Assembly (NCBI RefSeq): GCF_000469345.1
Contig: NZ_KI271072.1
Coordinates: 1 to 64,000 of the forward strand
Reading direction: 5' to 3'
Source of the DNA: Eubacterium ramulus ATCC 29099
GTDB lineage: Bacteria > Bacillota > Clostridia > Lachnospirales > Lachnospiraceae
DNA: 64,000 bases
The position numbers and the translations under genes are program-made. Below, piece by piece: positions 34,043 to 43,514 of this stretch. Every line of letters starts with the position of its first letter. The first letter of the stretch is position 1. The notes beneath the pieces are model-generated. The model was given only the letters and a program-made list of their open reading frames with translations, did no database searches and had not been told where the DNA came from.

Positions 34043-34876
34043 ATGAAATTAGGAGAAAAGCAAACACTTACCGTAGTAAAACAGGTAGACTTCGGTGTCT
34101 ATCTTGCAGAACAACCGGAGGATGAAACACGTGTCCTGCTCCCGGCGAAACAGGTTCCGGAAGGAACAAAACTGCACGACAAGTTGGAAGTCTTCTTATA
34201 TAAAGATTCCAAGGATCGTCTGATCGCCACCACAAACGAACCGAAACTGACGCTTGGCGGCTTCGCAGTACTAAAAGTGCTACAGGTCACCAAAATCGGT
34301 GCATTCCTGGACTGGGGACTGGAAAAAGATCTGCTGCTTCCTTTTAAAGAACAGCTCCGCAAAGTACATGAGGGGGATGAAGTATTAGTTACACTGTATA
34401 TCGACAAAAGCAACCGTCTCTGTGCCACCATGGAAGGCATTTACCATCTGCTTTCTACGGACTCTCCTTACAAAAAGGGAGATACCGTAACCGGTCGTGT
34501 TTACGAATTCAGCGAGAACTTTGGTACTTTTGTTGCCGTAGACGACAAATATTCTGCCCGTATCCCGGGATTCGAAAATACAACGACATTAAAGATAGGC
34601 GATATCATTGAAGCAAATGTCACAAACCGCAAACCGGATGGAAAACTCGATCTGACTATCCGCGCCAAAGCCTATGTCCAGATGAATGCAGACGCAGAAG
34701 AAGTGTTACGGATCATCGATGAATACGGCGGAGTGCTTCCGTTTAATGACAAAGCTTCCCCGGATATTATCAAACGTGAGGCTCATATGAGTAAAAATGC
34801 TTTCAAACGTGCTGTAGGCCATCTCTACAAAGAACGCCTGATCGAATTCACGGACAGAGGCATTCGCCGGATATAA
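34043..34876 (+). CDS. cvfB: S1-like RNA-binding protein (CvfB family)
   Basis: A 277-aa protein with three S1-like beta-barrels and a C-terminal winged helix (ASPDIIKREAHMSKNAFKRAVG), as in CvfB of staphylococci and streptococci, which affects virulence-factor expression. Barrels are seen at about 5-65, 70-130 (KIGAFLDWGLEKDLLLP) and 145-210. The ATG at 34,043 with AAGG upstream was preferred to a longer frame overlapping the thioesterase. Confidence 0.88.
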   Translation: MKLGEKQTLTVVKQVDFGVYLAEQPEDETRVLLPAKQVPEGTKLHDKLEVFLYKDSKDRLIATTNEPKLTLGGFAVLKVLQVTKIGAFLDWGLEKDLLLPFKEQLRKVHEGDEVLVTLYIDKSNRLCATMEGIYHLLSTDSPYKKGDTVTGRVYEFSENFGTFVAVDDKYSARIPGFENTTTLKIGDIIEANVTNRKPDGKLDLTIRAKAYVQMNADAEEVLRIIDEYGGVLPFNDKASPDIIKREAHMSKNAFKRAVGHLYKERLIEFTDRGIRRI

Positions 34877-34948
34877 TTTCAATCCTGCGGCGGTTGGATT
34901 TCCAGAATGATTACTTTCGCTCAAACGAACCAAACATTTTATAACGTG

Positions 34949-34984
34949 AAAAAGAACCGGATTTTCTTCCGGTTCTTTTTCTTT
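34949..34984. terminator. Bidirectional terminator between cvfB and glnN
   Basis: AAAAGAACCGGA and TCCGGTTCTTTT pair around TTTTCT. T-runs follow on both strands, serving the convergent cvfB (plus) and glnN (minus). Confidence 0.9.
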
Positions 34985-35027
34985 TTTGATGTATATACTA
35001 ACTAAGGGGATTAGATAATACCGTTTT

Positions 35028-37142
35028 TTAAACCTCAAAGATGAGATCGCCGTAAGATGGCATCGGCCATACTTTCTTATCTACAATAATCTCAAGTTTA
35101 TCGATCGGTGCTCGAAGTTCAGCCATAGCAGTTGTCACTTCATCACGATAGTAAGCAGCACGCGCAGCACCGTCACCCATGGTCAGACCTTTGTCTGTTA
35201 CCTCTTCCAGTTTTGCCAGAGCAACCTTCGCATCAGATAACAGTGCGGATGACTCCTGCAGTAACTCTGTCTGTACACTTACGTCACAATCGCAGGCAGC
35301 TTTCACAGCATTGATAGACTGTGCCAAAGCAGTAATATCTTTGATTACAGCCGGAATCAATGTCTTGTTTGTGATATTGATCATGGCTCTTGCTTCGATA
35401 TTGATCTCTTTTGCATAAATCTCGTACTGAATCTCTTCGCGGGACTCTAATTCAGCTTTTGTAAATACGCCGAATTTCTCAAACATAGCGATTGCTTTAT
35501 CAGTAGTCAGTGCCGGAATTGCGTCTACCATAGATCTGATATTCGGTAACCCTCTGCGTTCTGCCTCTTCTACCCATGCATCTGAATATCCGTCACCATT
35601 GAAGATAATTCTCTGATGCTCAGTCAGATATTTTTTAATCAGATCATGTGCTTTTTCATTTATATCTTCTGCTTTCTCCAGCTCATCGCATGCTTCCTCA
35701 AAAGCTTCTGCAACGATTGTATTTAATACAACATTTGGTGCAGAAATGGAATCCTGGGAGCCAACCATACGGAACTCGAATTTATTTCCGGTAAATGCAA
35801 ACGGTGATGTTCTGTTTCGGTCTGTTGCATCTTTTGCCAGATCCGGAAGAGAAGCCACACCTGTCTGTAATACACCCCCCTTTAAGGAATGTGTTGCAGA
35901 ACCTGTGCTGATCAGCTGTGTAATCACATCATCAAGCTGCTCACCAAGGAATACGGAGATGATTGCCGGAGGTGCTTCATTTGCGCCCAGTCTGTGATCA
36001 TTTCCGACATCAGCTGCGGACCAGCGGAGAAGATCTGCATGATCATCTACTGCTTTCAGGATGCAGGCCAGTACCAGAAGGAACTGAATATTTTCATGCG
36101 GTGTTTTGCCCGGCTCTAACAGATTGATACCGTCATCGGTTGTGATGGACCAGTTGTCATGTTTACCGGAACCATTGACACCGTCAAATGGTTTCTCATG
36201 AAGCAGACACTGCAGTCCATGCTCGTTTGCTTTCTTTTTCAGAACTTCCATAACCAGATGGTTGTGATCCAGTGCCAGGTTACATGTCTCATAGATTGGA
36301 GCCAGCTCATGCTGTGCCGGAGCTACCTCATTGTGCTGTGTCTTTGCCGGAACTCCCAGTTTCCACAGTTCTTCATTGACATCTTTCATAAATGCAGCAA
36401 TACGTGGACGGATGCTTCCGAAGTAATGATCATCCATTTCCTGTCCTTTTGCAGGCATAGAGCCGAATAATGTACGTCCGGTATAGATCAGATCTTTTCT
36501 CTTTAAATATTTTTCTTTATCTACCAGGAAATATTCCTGCTCGGAACCTACAGATGGAGTGACTTTTCTGGAAGTTGTGTTTCCAAATAATCTTAACAGA
36601 CGCAGTGCCTGTGTATCGATTGCCTGCATGGAACGAAGCAGCGGCGTCTTCTGATCCAGTGCTTCACCTTTATAAGAACAGAATGCTGTTGGGATACAAA
36701 GCGTTGCACCTGCTGCGTCATGTCTTACAAAAGCGTAAGAAGTACAATCCCATGCTGTATATCCTCTCGCCTCACAGGTTGCACGAAGTCCGCCTGACGG
36801 GAAAGAAGATGCATCCGGTTCACCTTTGATCAATTCTTTGCCGGAGAAACTCATCAGTACTTTTCCCTGCTCATTCGGAGCAGTGATAAAGGAATCATGT
36901 TTTTCAGCTGTCACGCCGGTCAGCGGCTGGAACCAGTGGGTATAGTGGGTCGCACCCTGCTCAATTGCCCATTCCTTCATCTCATGTGCAATGATATCTG
37001 CTGTTGCAAGATCCAGATCTGTTCCCTCTTTGATGGTCTCCTGCAATTTCTGATATACTTTTTTCGGAAGTCTTTCCTTCATCACAGTATCATTGAATAC
37101 ATATTCGCCAAAAATATCAACGACTTTGAAATATTCACTCAT
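35028..37142 (-). CDS. glnN: Glutamine synthetase, type III
   Basis: Forms glutamine from glutamate, ammonia and ATP. At 704 aa it is the long GSIII form common in anaerobes and Bacteroidetes. GSIII landmarks seen are FPSGGLRATCEARGYTAWD, the Gly-Ser-Glu-Gln-Glu metal site (SVGSEQEYFLVDK), EVAPAQHELAPIYE, and the C-terminal GSIII domain after about 560. It is monocistronic; I saw no clear GlnR or riboswitch element in its leader. Confidence 0.95.
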   Translation of the reverse strand: MSEYFKVVDIFGEYVFNDTVMKERLPKKVYQKLQETIKEGTDLDLATADIIAHEMKEWAIEQGATHYTHWFQPLTGVTAEKHDSFITAPNEQGKVLMSFSGKELIKGEPDASSFPSGGLRATCEARGYTAWDCTSYAFVRHDAAGATLCIPTAFCSYKGEALDQKTPLLRSMQAIDTQALRLLRLFGNTTSRKVTPSVGSEQEYFLVDKEKYLKRKDLIYTGRTLFGSMPAKGQEMDDHYFGSIRPRIAAFMKDVNEELWKLGVPAKTQHNEVAPAQHELAPIYETCNLALDHNHLVMEVLKKKANEHGLQCLLHEKPFDGVNGSGKHDNWSITTDDGINLLEPGKTPHENIQFLLVLACILKAVDDHADLLRWSAADVGNDHRLGANEAPPAIISVFLGEQLDDVITQLISTGSATHSLKGGVLQTGVASLPDLAKDATDRNRTSPFAFTGNKFEFRMVGSQDSISAPNVVLNTIVAEAFEEACDELEKAEDINEKAHDLIKKYLTEHQRIIFNGDGYSDAWVEEAERRGLPNIRSMVDAIPALTTDKAIAMFEKFGVFTKAELESREEIQYEIYAKEINIEARAMINITNKTLIPAVIKDITALAQSINAVKAACDCDVSVQTELLQESSALLSDAKVALAKLEEVTDKGLTMGDGAARAAYYRDEVTTAMAELRAPIDKLEIIVDKKVWPMPSYGDLIFEV

Positions 37143-37293
37143 CTTCTTGATTCCTCTCTTTTCTCAAATTTTTACAGTCCCCTGAGTATATACTGATCTG
37201 CTTCCTTCTTCATTTTTCTATGTATCCGGAGCAATTCTGCCATATCCTAGCAAATATTTGATTAACCGATCAAGGTTATCTCTTTATAGCAGA

Positions 37294-37326
37294 AAAGGGT
37301 ATTCCACCTTTTGTTGGAACACCCTT
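37294..37326 (-). terminator. Terminator of fba
   Basis: On the minus strand AAGGGTGTTCCA pairs with TGGAATACCCTT (one mismatch) and is followed by TTCTGC. It separates fba from the glnN leader. The rest of the 318-bp interval (37,143-37,460) shows no gene; it should contain the glnN promoter. Confidence 0.75.
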
Positions 37327-37460
37327 GTTCAGCATGTATTCATGTCTTGCAATTAACATAGTACAAATTTCTGAAAATTGCAAGAGGTCGAAAACATTTT
37401 TGTCCATTTCAACAATTCTGAGTTGTAAAAAGTTACATTTTCGTGATTTTTTACAAATTC

Positions 37461-38324
37461 TCAGGCTTTGTCAATAGAACCGAAAATTTCCATTTTCTCT
37501 TTTACTTTTGCTTTGATTGCTTCAAAACCAGGAGCAAGTAATTTTCTAGGATCGAATCCCTTACCTGCCAGATCTTTGCCCTCTTCGATATATTTTCTTG
37601 TAGCTTCAGCAAATACAAGCTGACACTCTGTATTTACGTTGATTTTTGCAACACCGAGAGAGATTGCTTTCTTGATCATATCATCCGGAATACCTGTACC
37701 ACCGTGAAGAACTAATGGCATATCACCGGTCTTCTGCTGGATCGCATCCAGAGTCTCAAAGCTTAATCCTGCCCAGTTTTCCGGATATTTACCATGAATA
37801 TTACCGATACCAGCTGCAAGCATTGTTACTCCAAGATCAGCGATAGATTTACACTCGTCCGGATCTGCACATTCGCCCATTCCGATAACGCCGTCTTCCT
37901 CACCGCCGATGGAACCAACTTCTGCCTCAAGAGATAATCCTTTCTCTTTGCATACAGCAACAAGTTCTTTTGTTTTTGCAACATTCTCTTCGATCGGATA
38001 ATGAGAGCCATCAAACATTACAGAAGAAAAACCAGCTTCGATACATTTGTAGCAGGCATCATAGCTGCCGTGATCCAGATGTAATGCAACCGGAACAGTG
38101 ATATTTAACTCTTCCAGCATACCATTTACCATACCAACAACCGTTTTGTAACCAGTCATGTATTTGCCGGCACCTTCGGAAACACCAAGAATAACCGGGG
38201 AATTATTCTCCTGAGCGGTTAACAGGATTGCTTTTGTCCACTCAAGGTTATTGATATTGAACTGACCAACTGCATAGTGACCTGCTTTTGCTTTTTCAAG
38301 CATTTCTTTTGCTGAAACTAACAT
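37461..38324 (-). CDS. fba: Class II fructose-1,6-bisphosphate aldolase
   Basis: Glycolytic zinc-dependent aldolase, 287 aa. Zinc ligands appear in LHLDHGS (His, with Asp as catalytic acid), GNIHGKYP and VLHGGTGIP; the phosphate site is INVNTE. GGAGG stands 8 nt before the ATG at 38,324, so a 22-codon extension was rejected. A TATAAT box at about 38,370-38,375 (minus) with a weak -35 suggests its own promoter. Confidence 0.96.
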   Translation of the reverse strand: MLVSAKEMLEKAKAGHYAVGQFNINNLEWTKAILLTAQENNSPVILGVSEGAGKYMTGYKTVVGMVNGMLEELNITVPVALHLDHGSYDACYKCIEAGFSSVMFDGSHYPIEENVAKTKELVAVCKEKGLSLEAEVGSIGGEEDGVIGMGECADPDECKSIADLGVTMLAAGIGNIHGKYPENWAGLSFETLDAIQQKTGDMPLVLHGGTGIPDDMIKKAISLGVAKINVNTECQLVFAEATRKYIEEGKDLAGKGFDPRKLLAPGFEAIKAKVKEKMEIFGSIDKA

Positions 38325-38401
38325 AATGAGATCCTCCATTTGTTTTAAAAATATTGTTAATATAATAACATTATAACCGTATCTTTCCAAAAAAGAAAGT
38401 A

Positions 38402-39298
38402 CTATTTTTCAACCATGAAACTTATTCGCCTGCAGCGATTATAAATTTCCACGTTTTTATGCTCTCCACCGAACTCTCCATCCAGTGTCCATGGTACATA
38501 ATCATCGCAGTGGATACGGATGTGATCCGTCTTAAACGTATAGATATACGGCGTTTCGATATCCTTTGGCATCACCAGATTTGTCAGAATCTCGTTTAAC
38601 TGAATTGGATTCTGCGGCATCTTGATCAATGTCACTTCAAATTCCCCGTCATCCAGCTTCACATTGCTGCCGGTCATATTTTTCATACCGCCTACAGAAA
38701 CCGAGTTTGTGATCATGCCATAGATAAATTCGTCCCGGATCGTCTTGCCATTCACTTCGACTTCCAGATAATAGGATGGAATATCATACAACCTTTTTGC
38801 ACTTTCCAGAATATATGCCACATGGCCAAAAATATTCTTCAGCTTCTGGTTTGTCATATAAGATACATCTGTAAAGAGACCGAAAGCTGCAATATATACA
38901 AAATAATCTTCATTAAACACACCCACATCACATGGAAATGCCTGTCCGTTCACAGCCACATCGGCCGCTTGCAGCATATTTTTCGGTATTTTCAGCGACT
39001 GTGCAAAGTCATTGGTACTGCCTGCCGGAATATATCCGATCGGAACGATACCGTCACACTGCATCATACCGGTTACCACCTCATCCAGCGTACCGTCTCC
39101 GCCACTGCACACAACCAGATCATATTCATCTGCTGCTTCTGCTACTTTCCGGACAGCATCTGCTTTTGCCTGTGTCGGGTAAATTGTCACTTCATATCCA
39201 CTTTTAACGAAAGTATCCACAATTGCCAGCAGCTGATTTCGAATCTGACCCTTTCCGGATTTTGGATTAAAGATAAATAATAACTTTTTCTTATCCAT
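38402..39298 (-). CDS. Diacylglycerol/lipid kinase family protein (YegS/DgkB-like)
   Basis: A soluble lipid kinase of 298 aa, DAGK catalytic family. The nucleotide motif is SGGDGTLDEV near residue 64, preceded by FNPKSGKG at 10. In Bacillota the essential member DgkB recycles diacylglycerol from lipoteichoic acid synthesis; which substrate this one uses is not shown. Only 2 bp separate it from whiA, so it belongs to the hprK-whiA operon. Confidence 0.88.
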   Translation of the reverse strand: MDKKKLLFIFNPKSGKGQIRNQLLAIVDTFVKSGYEVTIYPTQAKADAVRKVAEAADEYDLVVCSGGDGTLDEVVTGMMQCDGIVPIGYIPAGSTNDFAQSLKIPKNMLQAADVAVNGQAFPCDVGVFNEDYFVYIAAFGLFTDVSYMTNQKLKNIFGHVAYILESAKRLYDIPSYYLEVEVNGKTIRDEFIYGMITNSVSVGGMKNMTGSNVKLDDGEFEVTLIKMPQNPIQLNEILTNLVMPKDIETPYIYTFKTDHIRIHCDDYVPWTLDGEFGGEHKNVEIYNRCRRISFMVEK

Positions 39299-39300
39299 TT

Positions 39301-40266
39301 TTATTTCTCCTTCCCGGCTCTCAAGCTTTCTGCTATTTCTTTCAACTTCCTTAGTCTGTGATTCACACCGGATTTTCCAACCGGCGGATCCAGATATGTT
39401 CCCAGTTCCTGCAGTGATACATCCGGATTTTCCAGCCGCACCTGCGCCATCTCCCGCAGCTGCGGCGGCAGCTGTTCAAATCCGAAATGCTCTTCTATGT
39501 ATCGGATATCATCCACCTGTCTGGCTGCTGTCCGAACCATTTTGTTAATATTAGCAGAATCACAGTTTGACTGCCGGTTTGCGCTGTTTCTCATATCCTT
39601 GATGATACGGATATTCTCCAGTTCCATCAGAGATCTGTGCGCCTCCATGACATTCAGGATCTGGATGATCTCCTCACTGTCCTTCAGATACACGATATAC
39701 CGCTGTTTGCGTAAAATCACCTTCGCATGCACAAAAAATCCTGCCATCAGTTCCTTTAAAATCTGTGCCGTCTGTTCATCCTCGCATACCATCTCAAAAT
39801 GATAGGATTTTCCCGGATCACTCATGGATCCGGTACACAGAAACGCCCCCCGGATATAGGCACGCATACTTCCCGGCGTCTTTAAGAATCCCCGGGGATC
39901 AGCCTGGGCACTCCACATACAGATAGCCTGCAATGCCTGCTGCAGTTTCTGTCGTTCCGGCCGTTCTTCCGAATACAGCATGTCCTCCGGCCGTTCTGAC
40001 AGCAGAATAAAATACTGATTGTATTTTCCGGTTCCATGCCGCCGGATCTCCAACTGTACCTGAAGATCAAATGCTCTTTTTATTAATTTGACATACGTCT
40101 TTGCCAGCACGACATTCTCTGTTTCCATGAAAACTGCCACGCTCTCTTCCTGCCTGAGGATTCTTCCGCAGAAGCGGATGATCGCCATCAGTTCTGCCCG
40201 GACCTCTTCTTCCTTTTCCGGGATCAGGCGGGCAATTTCTTCTTTCATTTCACCTGAAAAAGACAT
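39301..40266 (-). CDS. whiA: Sporulation/cell-division regulator WhiA
   Basis: A 321-aa DNA-binding protein with a LAGLIDADG-like N-domain (about 20-200) and a C-terminal helix-turn-helix (LGTYLDPPVGKSGVNHRLRKL). In Bacillota it affects division and chromosome segregation. Start Met-Ser-Phe-Ser fits the family. It is 13 bp after rapZ, with no YvcK gene between them. Confidence 0.94.
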   Translation of the reverse strand: MSFSGEMKEEIARLIPEKEEEVRAELMAIIRFCGRILRQEESVAVFMETENVVLAKTYVKLIKRAFDLQVQLEIRRHGTGKYNQYFILLSERPEDMLYSEERPERQKLQQALQAICMWSAQADPRGFLKTPGSMRAYIRGAFLCTGSMSDPGKSYHFEMVCEDEQTAQILKELMAGFFVHAKVILRKQRYIVYLKDSEEIIQILNVMEAHRSLMELENIRIIKDMRNSANRQSNCDSANINKMVRTAARQVDDIRYIEEHFGFEQLPPQLREMAQVRLENPDVSLQELGTYLDPPVGKSGVNHRLRKLKEIAESLRAGKEK

Positions 40267-40279
40267 ACTGTTTCCTCAA

Positions 40280-41155
40280 CTACTTTCCACGTTTTGCATC
40301 TTTATCAATATCCCGGTGCTCCACACGCAGACCATATTTCTGATTTTTCTTCAATCTCTGATAGATTGCATTGGTCAATGTGACCGACCGGTGTTTGCCG
40401 CCGGTGCATCCGATGGCAATGACAAGCTGGTTCTTGCCCTCCCGGATATAATTCGGAATCAGAAACCGGATCATATCTTCCAGTTTATCCAGAAAGATAT
40501 TTGCCTCCGGCGCTTTCAGCACAAACTGCTGAATCTCCGGATCATTTCCGGTTTTCGGCCGCAACGCTTCCAGATAATAAGGATTGGGCAGAAAACGAAC
40601 ATCAAATACCAGATCTGCATCTGACGGAATGCCATATTTGAATCCAAATGACAGTACCGTCACATAGATATTGTCATACTCCTGTTTTCCCAGAAAAATA
40701 TTACCCAGTGCGGCATGCAGTTCCCTGGTCAGAAGCTGGCTTGTATCAATGATATAATCAGCCATCTCTTTCAGAAAAGAAATCTGTCTGCGTTCCTGCT
40801 CAATGCCTTTTTCCACGCGATCTGTTCCGGCCAGCGGATGTGCACGCCTCGTTTCTTTGTACCGTTTTACCAGCACCTGATCGGAAGCATCCATAAACAG
40901 AATTCGGATCATATGTCCATTCATCCTTAGATTTGTAATGATCTGATCCAGATATTTCAAGGATTCACCACTGCGGATATCCAGACCGAACGCAATCTTC
41001 TGATACTGAGTTTCACCGGAATCCGCAAACTCCACAAATTTTTCCAGCAGCGGAATCGGGAAATTATCGACACAAAAATATCCGATATCCTCCATGATTT
41101 TTAACGCTGTTGATTTGCCCGCTCCTGACATTCCTGTTACGATCACATATTCCAT
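40280..41155 (-). CDS. rapZ: RNase adapter protein RapZ (YvcJ)
   Basis: A nucleotide-binding protein of 291 aa with Walker A GMSGAGKST at 8-16 and the C-terminal RapZ domain (IGCTGGKHRSV). In E. coli RapZ controls GlmS synthesis through small RNAs; in Bacillota the YvcJ role is less clear. A GTG start 4 codons upstream is also possible; the ATG giving MEYVIVTGMSG matches relatives. It lies between murB and whiA. Confidence 0.93.
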   Translation of the reverse strand: MEYVIVTGMSGAGKSTALKIMEDIGYFCVDNFPIPLLEKFVEFADSGETQYQKIAFGLDIRSGESLKYLDQIITNLRMNGHMIRILFMDASDQVLVKRYKETRRAHPLAGTDRVEKGIEQERRQISFLKEMADYIIDTSQLLTRELHAALGNIFLGKQEYDNIYVTVLSFGFKYGIPSDADLVFDVRFLPNPYYLEALRPKTGNDPEIQQFVLKAPEANIFLDKLEDMIRFLIPNYIREGKNQLVIAIGCTGGKHRSVTLTNAIYQRLKKNQKYGLRVEHRDIDKDAKRGK

Positions 41156-41172
41156 TCCGTCACTCACTCCTG

Positions 41173-42078
41173 CTAAAACTCGCCAATTTTCTTTACTTCC
41201 GGCTCCAGCCGGACACCAAATTTTTCATATACGATTTCAGATACTTGTTGCATCAGCTGACAGATATCAGTGGACGTTGCCTGGTCACGATTGATGATAA
41301 ATCCACAATGTTTTTCCGACACCTGTGCCCCGCCTACCCGGAATCCACGCAAACCGGCATCCTGAATCAATTTTCCGGCAAAATAACCCTCCGGACGTTT
41401 GAACGTACTTCCGGCACTTGGATATTCCAATGGCTGTTTACTCACACGTTTTTCTTTCAGGTCGTCCATAATGCTCTGTATTTCATCTGCGTTGCCCGGC
41501 TGCAGCTTCAATACTGCGCTGATTACCAGATATCCTTTCTCCGGGATGATACTATGACGGTAGGACAATTCCAGTTCTTCCACAGAAAGTGTCTGCACGG
41601 TTCCATCCGGAGTCAGTACTGTCACTTTCTGCAAAATATCCTTCATCTCACCACCATAAGCACCGGCATTCATCACGACAGCTCCGCCGAGACTCCCCGG
41701 AATTCCGGAAGCGAATTCCATTCCTGTCAATTCTGCCGCAGCGGCTCTGGAAGCGATGCTGGAAAGCATCGCTCCTGCACCGGCTGTAATCACCGTTCCT
41801 TCTATTACAACGTCTGACATTTGTTTTCCAATTTCCAGGACAACACCGCGGATGCCGCCATCTCCCACCAACAGGTTACTGCCATTTCCGATGACGGTCC
41901 ACGGAATCTCTTCATTGCGACATACTTCGAGAATCGGTGCAATCTGCTCTGCTTCCGGCTGCACCAGAAGGTCAGCCGGTCCACCGGTGCGAAACGTGGT
42001 ATGTCTGCTCATTGGTTCCCGGACCAGTACATGCGCTGCACCACAGATGCCGCATAATGTCTCATATATCTGCTTCAT
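41173..42078 (-). CDS. murB: UDP-N-acetylenolpyruvoylglucosamine reductase
   Basis: Reduces UDP-GlcNAc-enolpyruvate to UDP-MurNAc with FAD and NADPH; 301 aa. FAD-binding landmarks are GSNLLVGDGGIRG and GIPGSLGGAVVMNAG. The catalytic Ser is in YPSAGSTFK and the C-terminal Glu in VRLEPEVKKIG, the type II MurB pattern. GGAG precedes the ATG at 42,078; an 8-codon extension has no useful RBS. Confidence 0.95.
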   Translation of the reverse strand: MKQIYETLCGICGAAHVLVREPMSRHTTFRTGGPADLLVQPEAEQIAPILEVCRNEEIPWTVIGNGSNLLVGDGGIRGVVLEIGKQMSDVVIEGTVITAGAGAMLSSIASRAAAAELTGMEFASGIPGSLGGAVVMNAGAYGGEMKDILQKVTVLTPDGTVQTLSVEELELSYRHSIIPEKGYLVISAVLKLQPGNADEIQSIMDDLKEKRVSKQPLEYPSAGSTFKRPEGYFAGKLIQDAGLRGFRVGGAQVSEKHCGFIINRDQATSTDICQLMQQVSEIVYEKFGVRLEPEVKKIGEF

Positions 42079-42094
42079 ATTCTGCTCCACTCTA

Positions 42095-43492
42095 TTATGC
42101 ATCCTTCAAAAATGCTTTATATCCGCATTTTGCTTCATACAGATCTGCTTTACTGATGATTTCCCACGGTGCATGCATATTCAGCACTGCAACGCCGCTG
42201 TCGATAACCTGCATATTATAATTTCCAAGGATATAAGCGATGGTTCCGCCGCCTCCCTGGTCTACTTTACCAAGTTCTGCTGTCTGGAAATATACCTGAT
42301 TATCATCCATGATTCTGCGGATTTCTGCCACATATTCTGCTCCGGCATCATTAGAACCTGATTTTCCTCTGGAACCGGTGTATTTATTGAATACAAGTCC
42401 CCGTCCAAAATATGCTGCATTTTTCTTCTCCATAACCCCTGGGTAATTCGGATCAAAAGCAGCACTTACATCAGAAGAAAGCACTTTGGAATTCTGCAGG
42501 GCACGACGCAATTTTAATTCATTGTAATCACCGCAGGCATTCATTACTTCTGCTGTCATGTTTTCAAAGAAACGGGACTCCATACCGGTTGCTCCCACAC
42601 TACCGATTTCTTCTTTATCCACCAGAAGGCATACGCTGGTGCGCTCCGGTTTTTCCATCTCAACGATTGCTGAGAAAGAAGGATAAGCACATACACGGTC
42701 GTCATGTCCGTAACCCATGATCATACTGCGGTCAAAACCGTAATCTCTAGCCGGTCCGGCCGGAACAATCTCGATTTCAGCGGACAGGAAATCTTCTTCC
42801 TCCACACCGTAAGCATCTTTTAAAATTTTCAGAACATTTGCCTGTACCAGTTCTTTTGTTTTCTTCTCTTCCTCTGTTTTGGCCTCTAACGGCATACTGC
42901 CGACAAGAATATCCAGTGCCTCGCCCTCGATCACTTTTGCGGCCTTTTTCTCCAACTGATCAGCAGACAGATGGATCAGAAGATCGCTGACACCAAAAAC
43001 CGGATCTTCCGGTTTTTCACCGATGTTGATAGTTACCACAGAACCATCTTTTTTCGCAATGACACCGTGCATAGCCAGTGGAAGTGTCACCCACTGATAT
43101 TTTTTGACACCGCCATAATAATGCGTATCCAGCAATGCCATATCCGTATCCTCATACAACGGATTCTGTTTCAGATCCAGACGCGGGGAATCGATATGTG
43201 CGCCAAGGATATTCATACCTTCCTCCATCGGTTTCTGACCAATGATGTACATGGCAAAACTTTTCCCTTTGTTATCTGCAAATACGCGGTCACCGGCTTT
43301 CAACGTGATTCCTTTTGCGATCACTGCTTCCATATCCTGAAAACCGGCTGCTATTGCACGTTTCTTTAATTCTGTCACGCACTCGCGCTCTGTCTTACAG
43401 TCAGAAATAAACTGACGGTATTCATCGCCATAAGCGAATACGGCTGCTTTCTCTTCTTCTGTATACTTTTTCCATGCGTTTTTACGTTCCAT
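42095..43492 (-). CDS. M18 family aminopeptidase
   Basis: A zinc aminopeptidase of about 465 aa (M18, aspartyl-aminopeptidase type) that removes N-terminal residues in the cytoplasm. Metal and catalytic residues are visible in GAHIDSPRLD, VDKEEIGSVGATGM and, near the end, VLNMHAPWEIISK. Starts at 43,492 (GGAG 10 nt away) or 43,501 are possible. It is inserted between hprK and murB. Confidence 0.92.
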   Translation of the reverse strand: MERKNAWKKYTEEEKAAVFAYGDEYRQFISDCKTERECVTELKKRAIAAGFQDMEAVIAKGITLKAGDRVFADNKGKSFAMYIIGQKPMEEGMNILGAHIDSPRLDLKQNPLYEDTDMALLDTHYYGGVKKYQWVTLPLAMHGVIAKKDGSVVTINIGEKPEDPVFGVSDLLIHLSADQLEKKAAKVIEGEALDILVGSMPLEAKTEEEKKTKELVQANVLKILKDAYGVEEEDFLSAEIEIVPAGPARDYGFDRSMIMGYGHDDRVCAYPSFSAIVEMEKPERTSVCLLVDKEEIGSVGATGMESRFFENMTAEVMNACGDYNELKLRRALQNSKVLSSDVSAAFDPNYPGVMEKKNAAYFGRGLVFNKYTGSRGKSGSNDAGAEYVAEIRRIMDDNQVYFQTAELGKVDQGGGGTIAYILGNYNMQVIDSGVAVLNMHAPWEIISKADLYEAKCGYKAFLKDA

Positions 43493-43514
43493 AATATTCA
43501 TTCTCCTCAATTTA

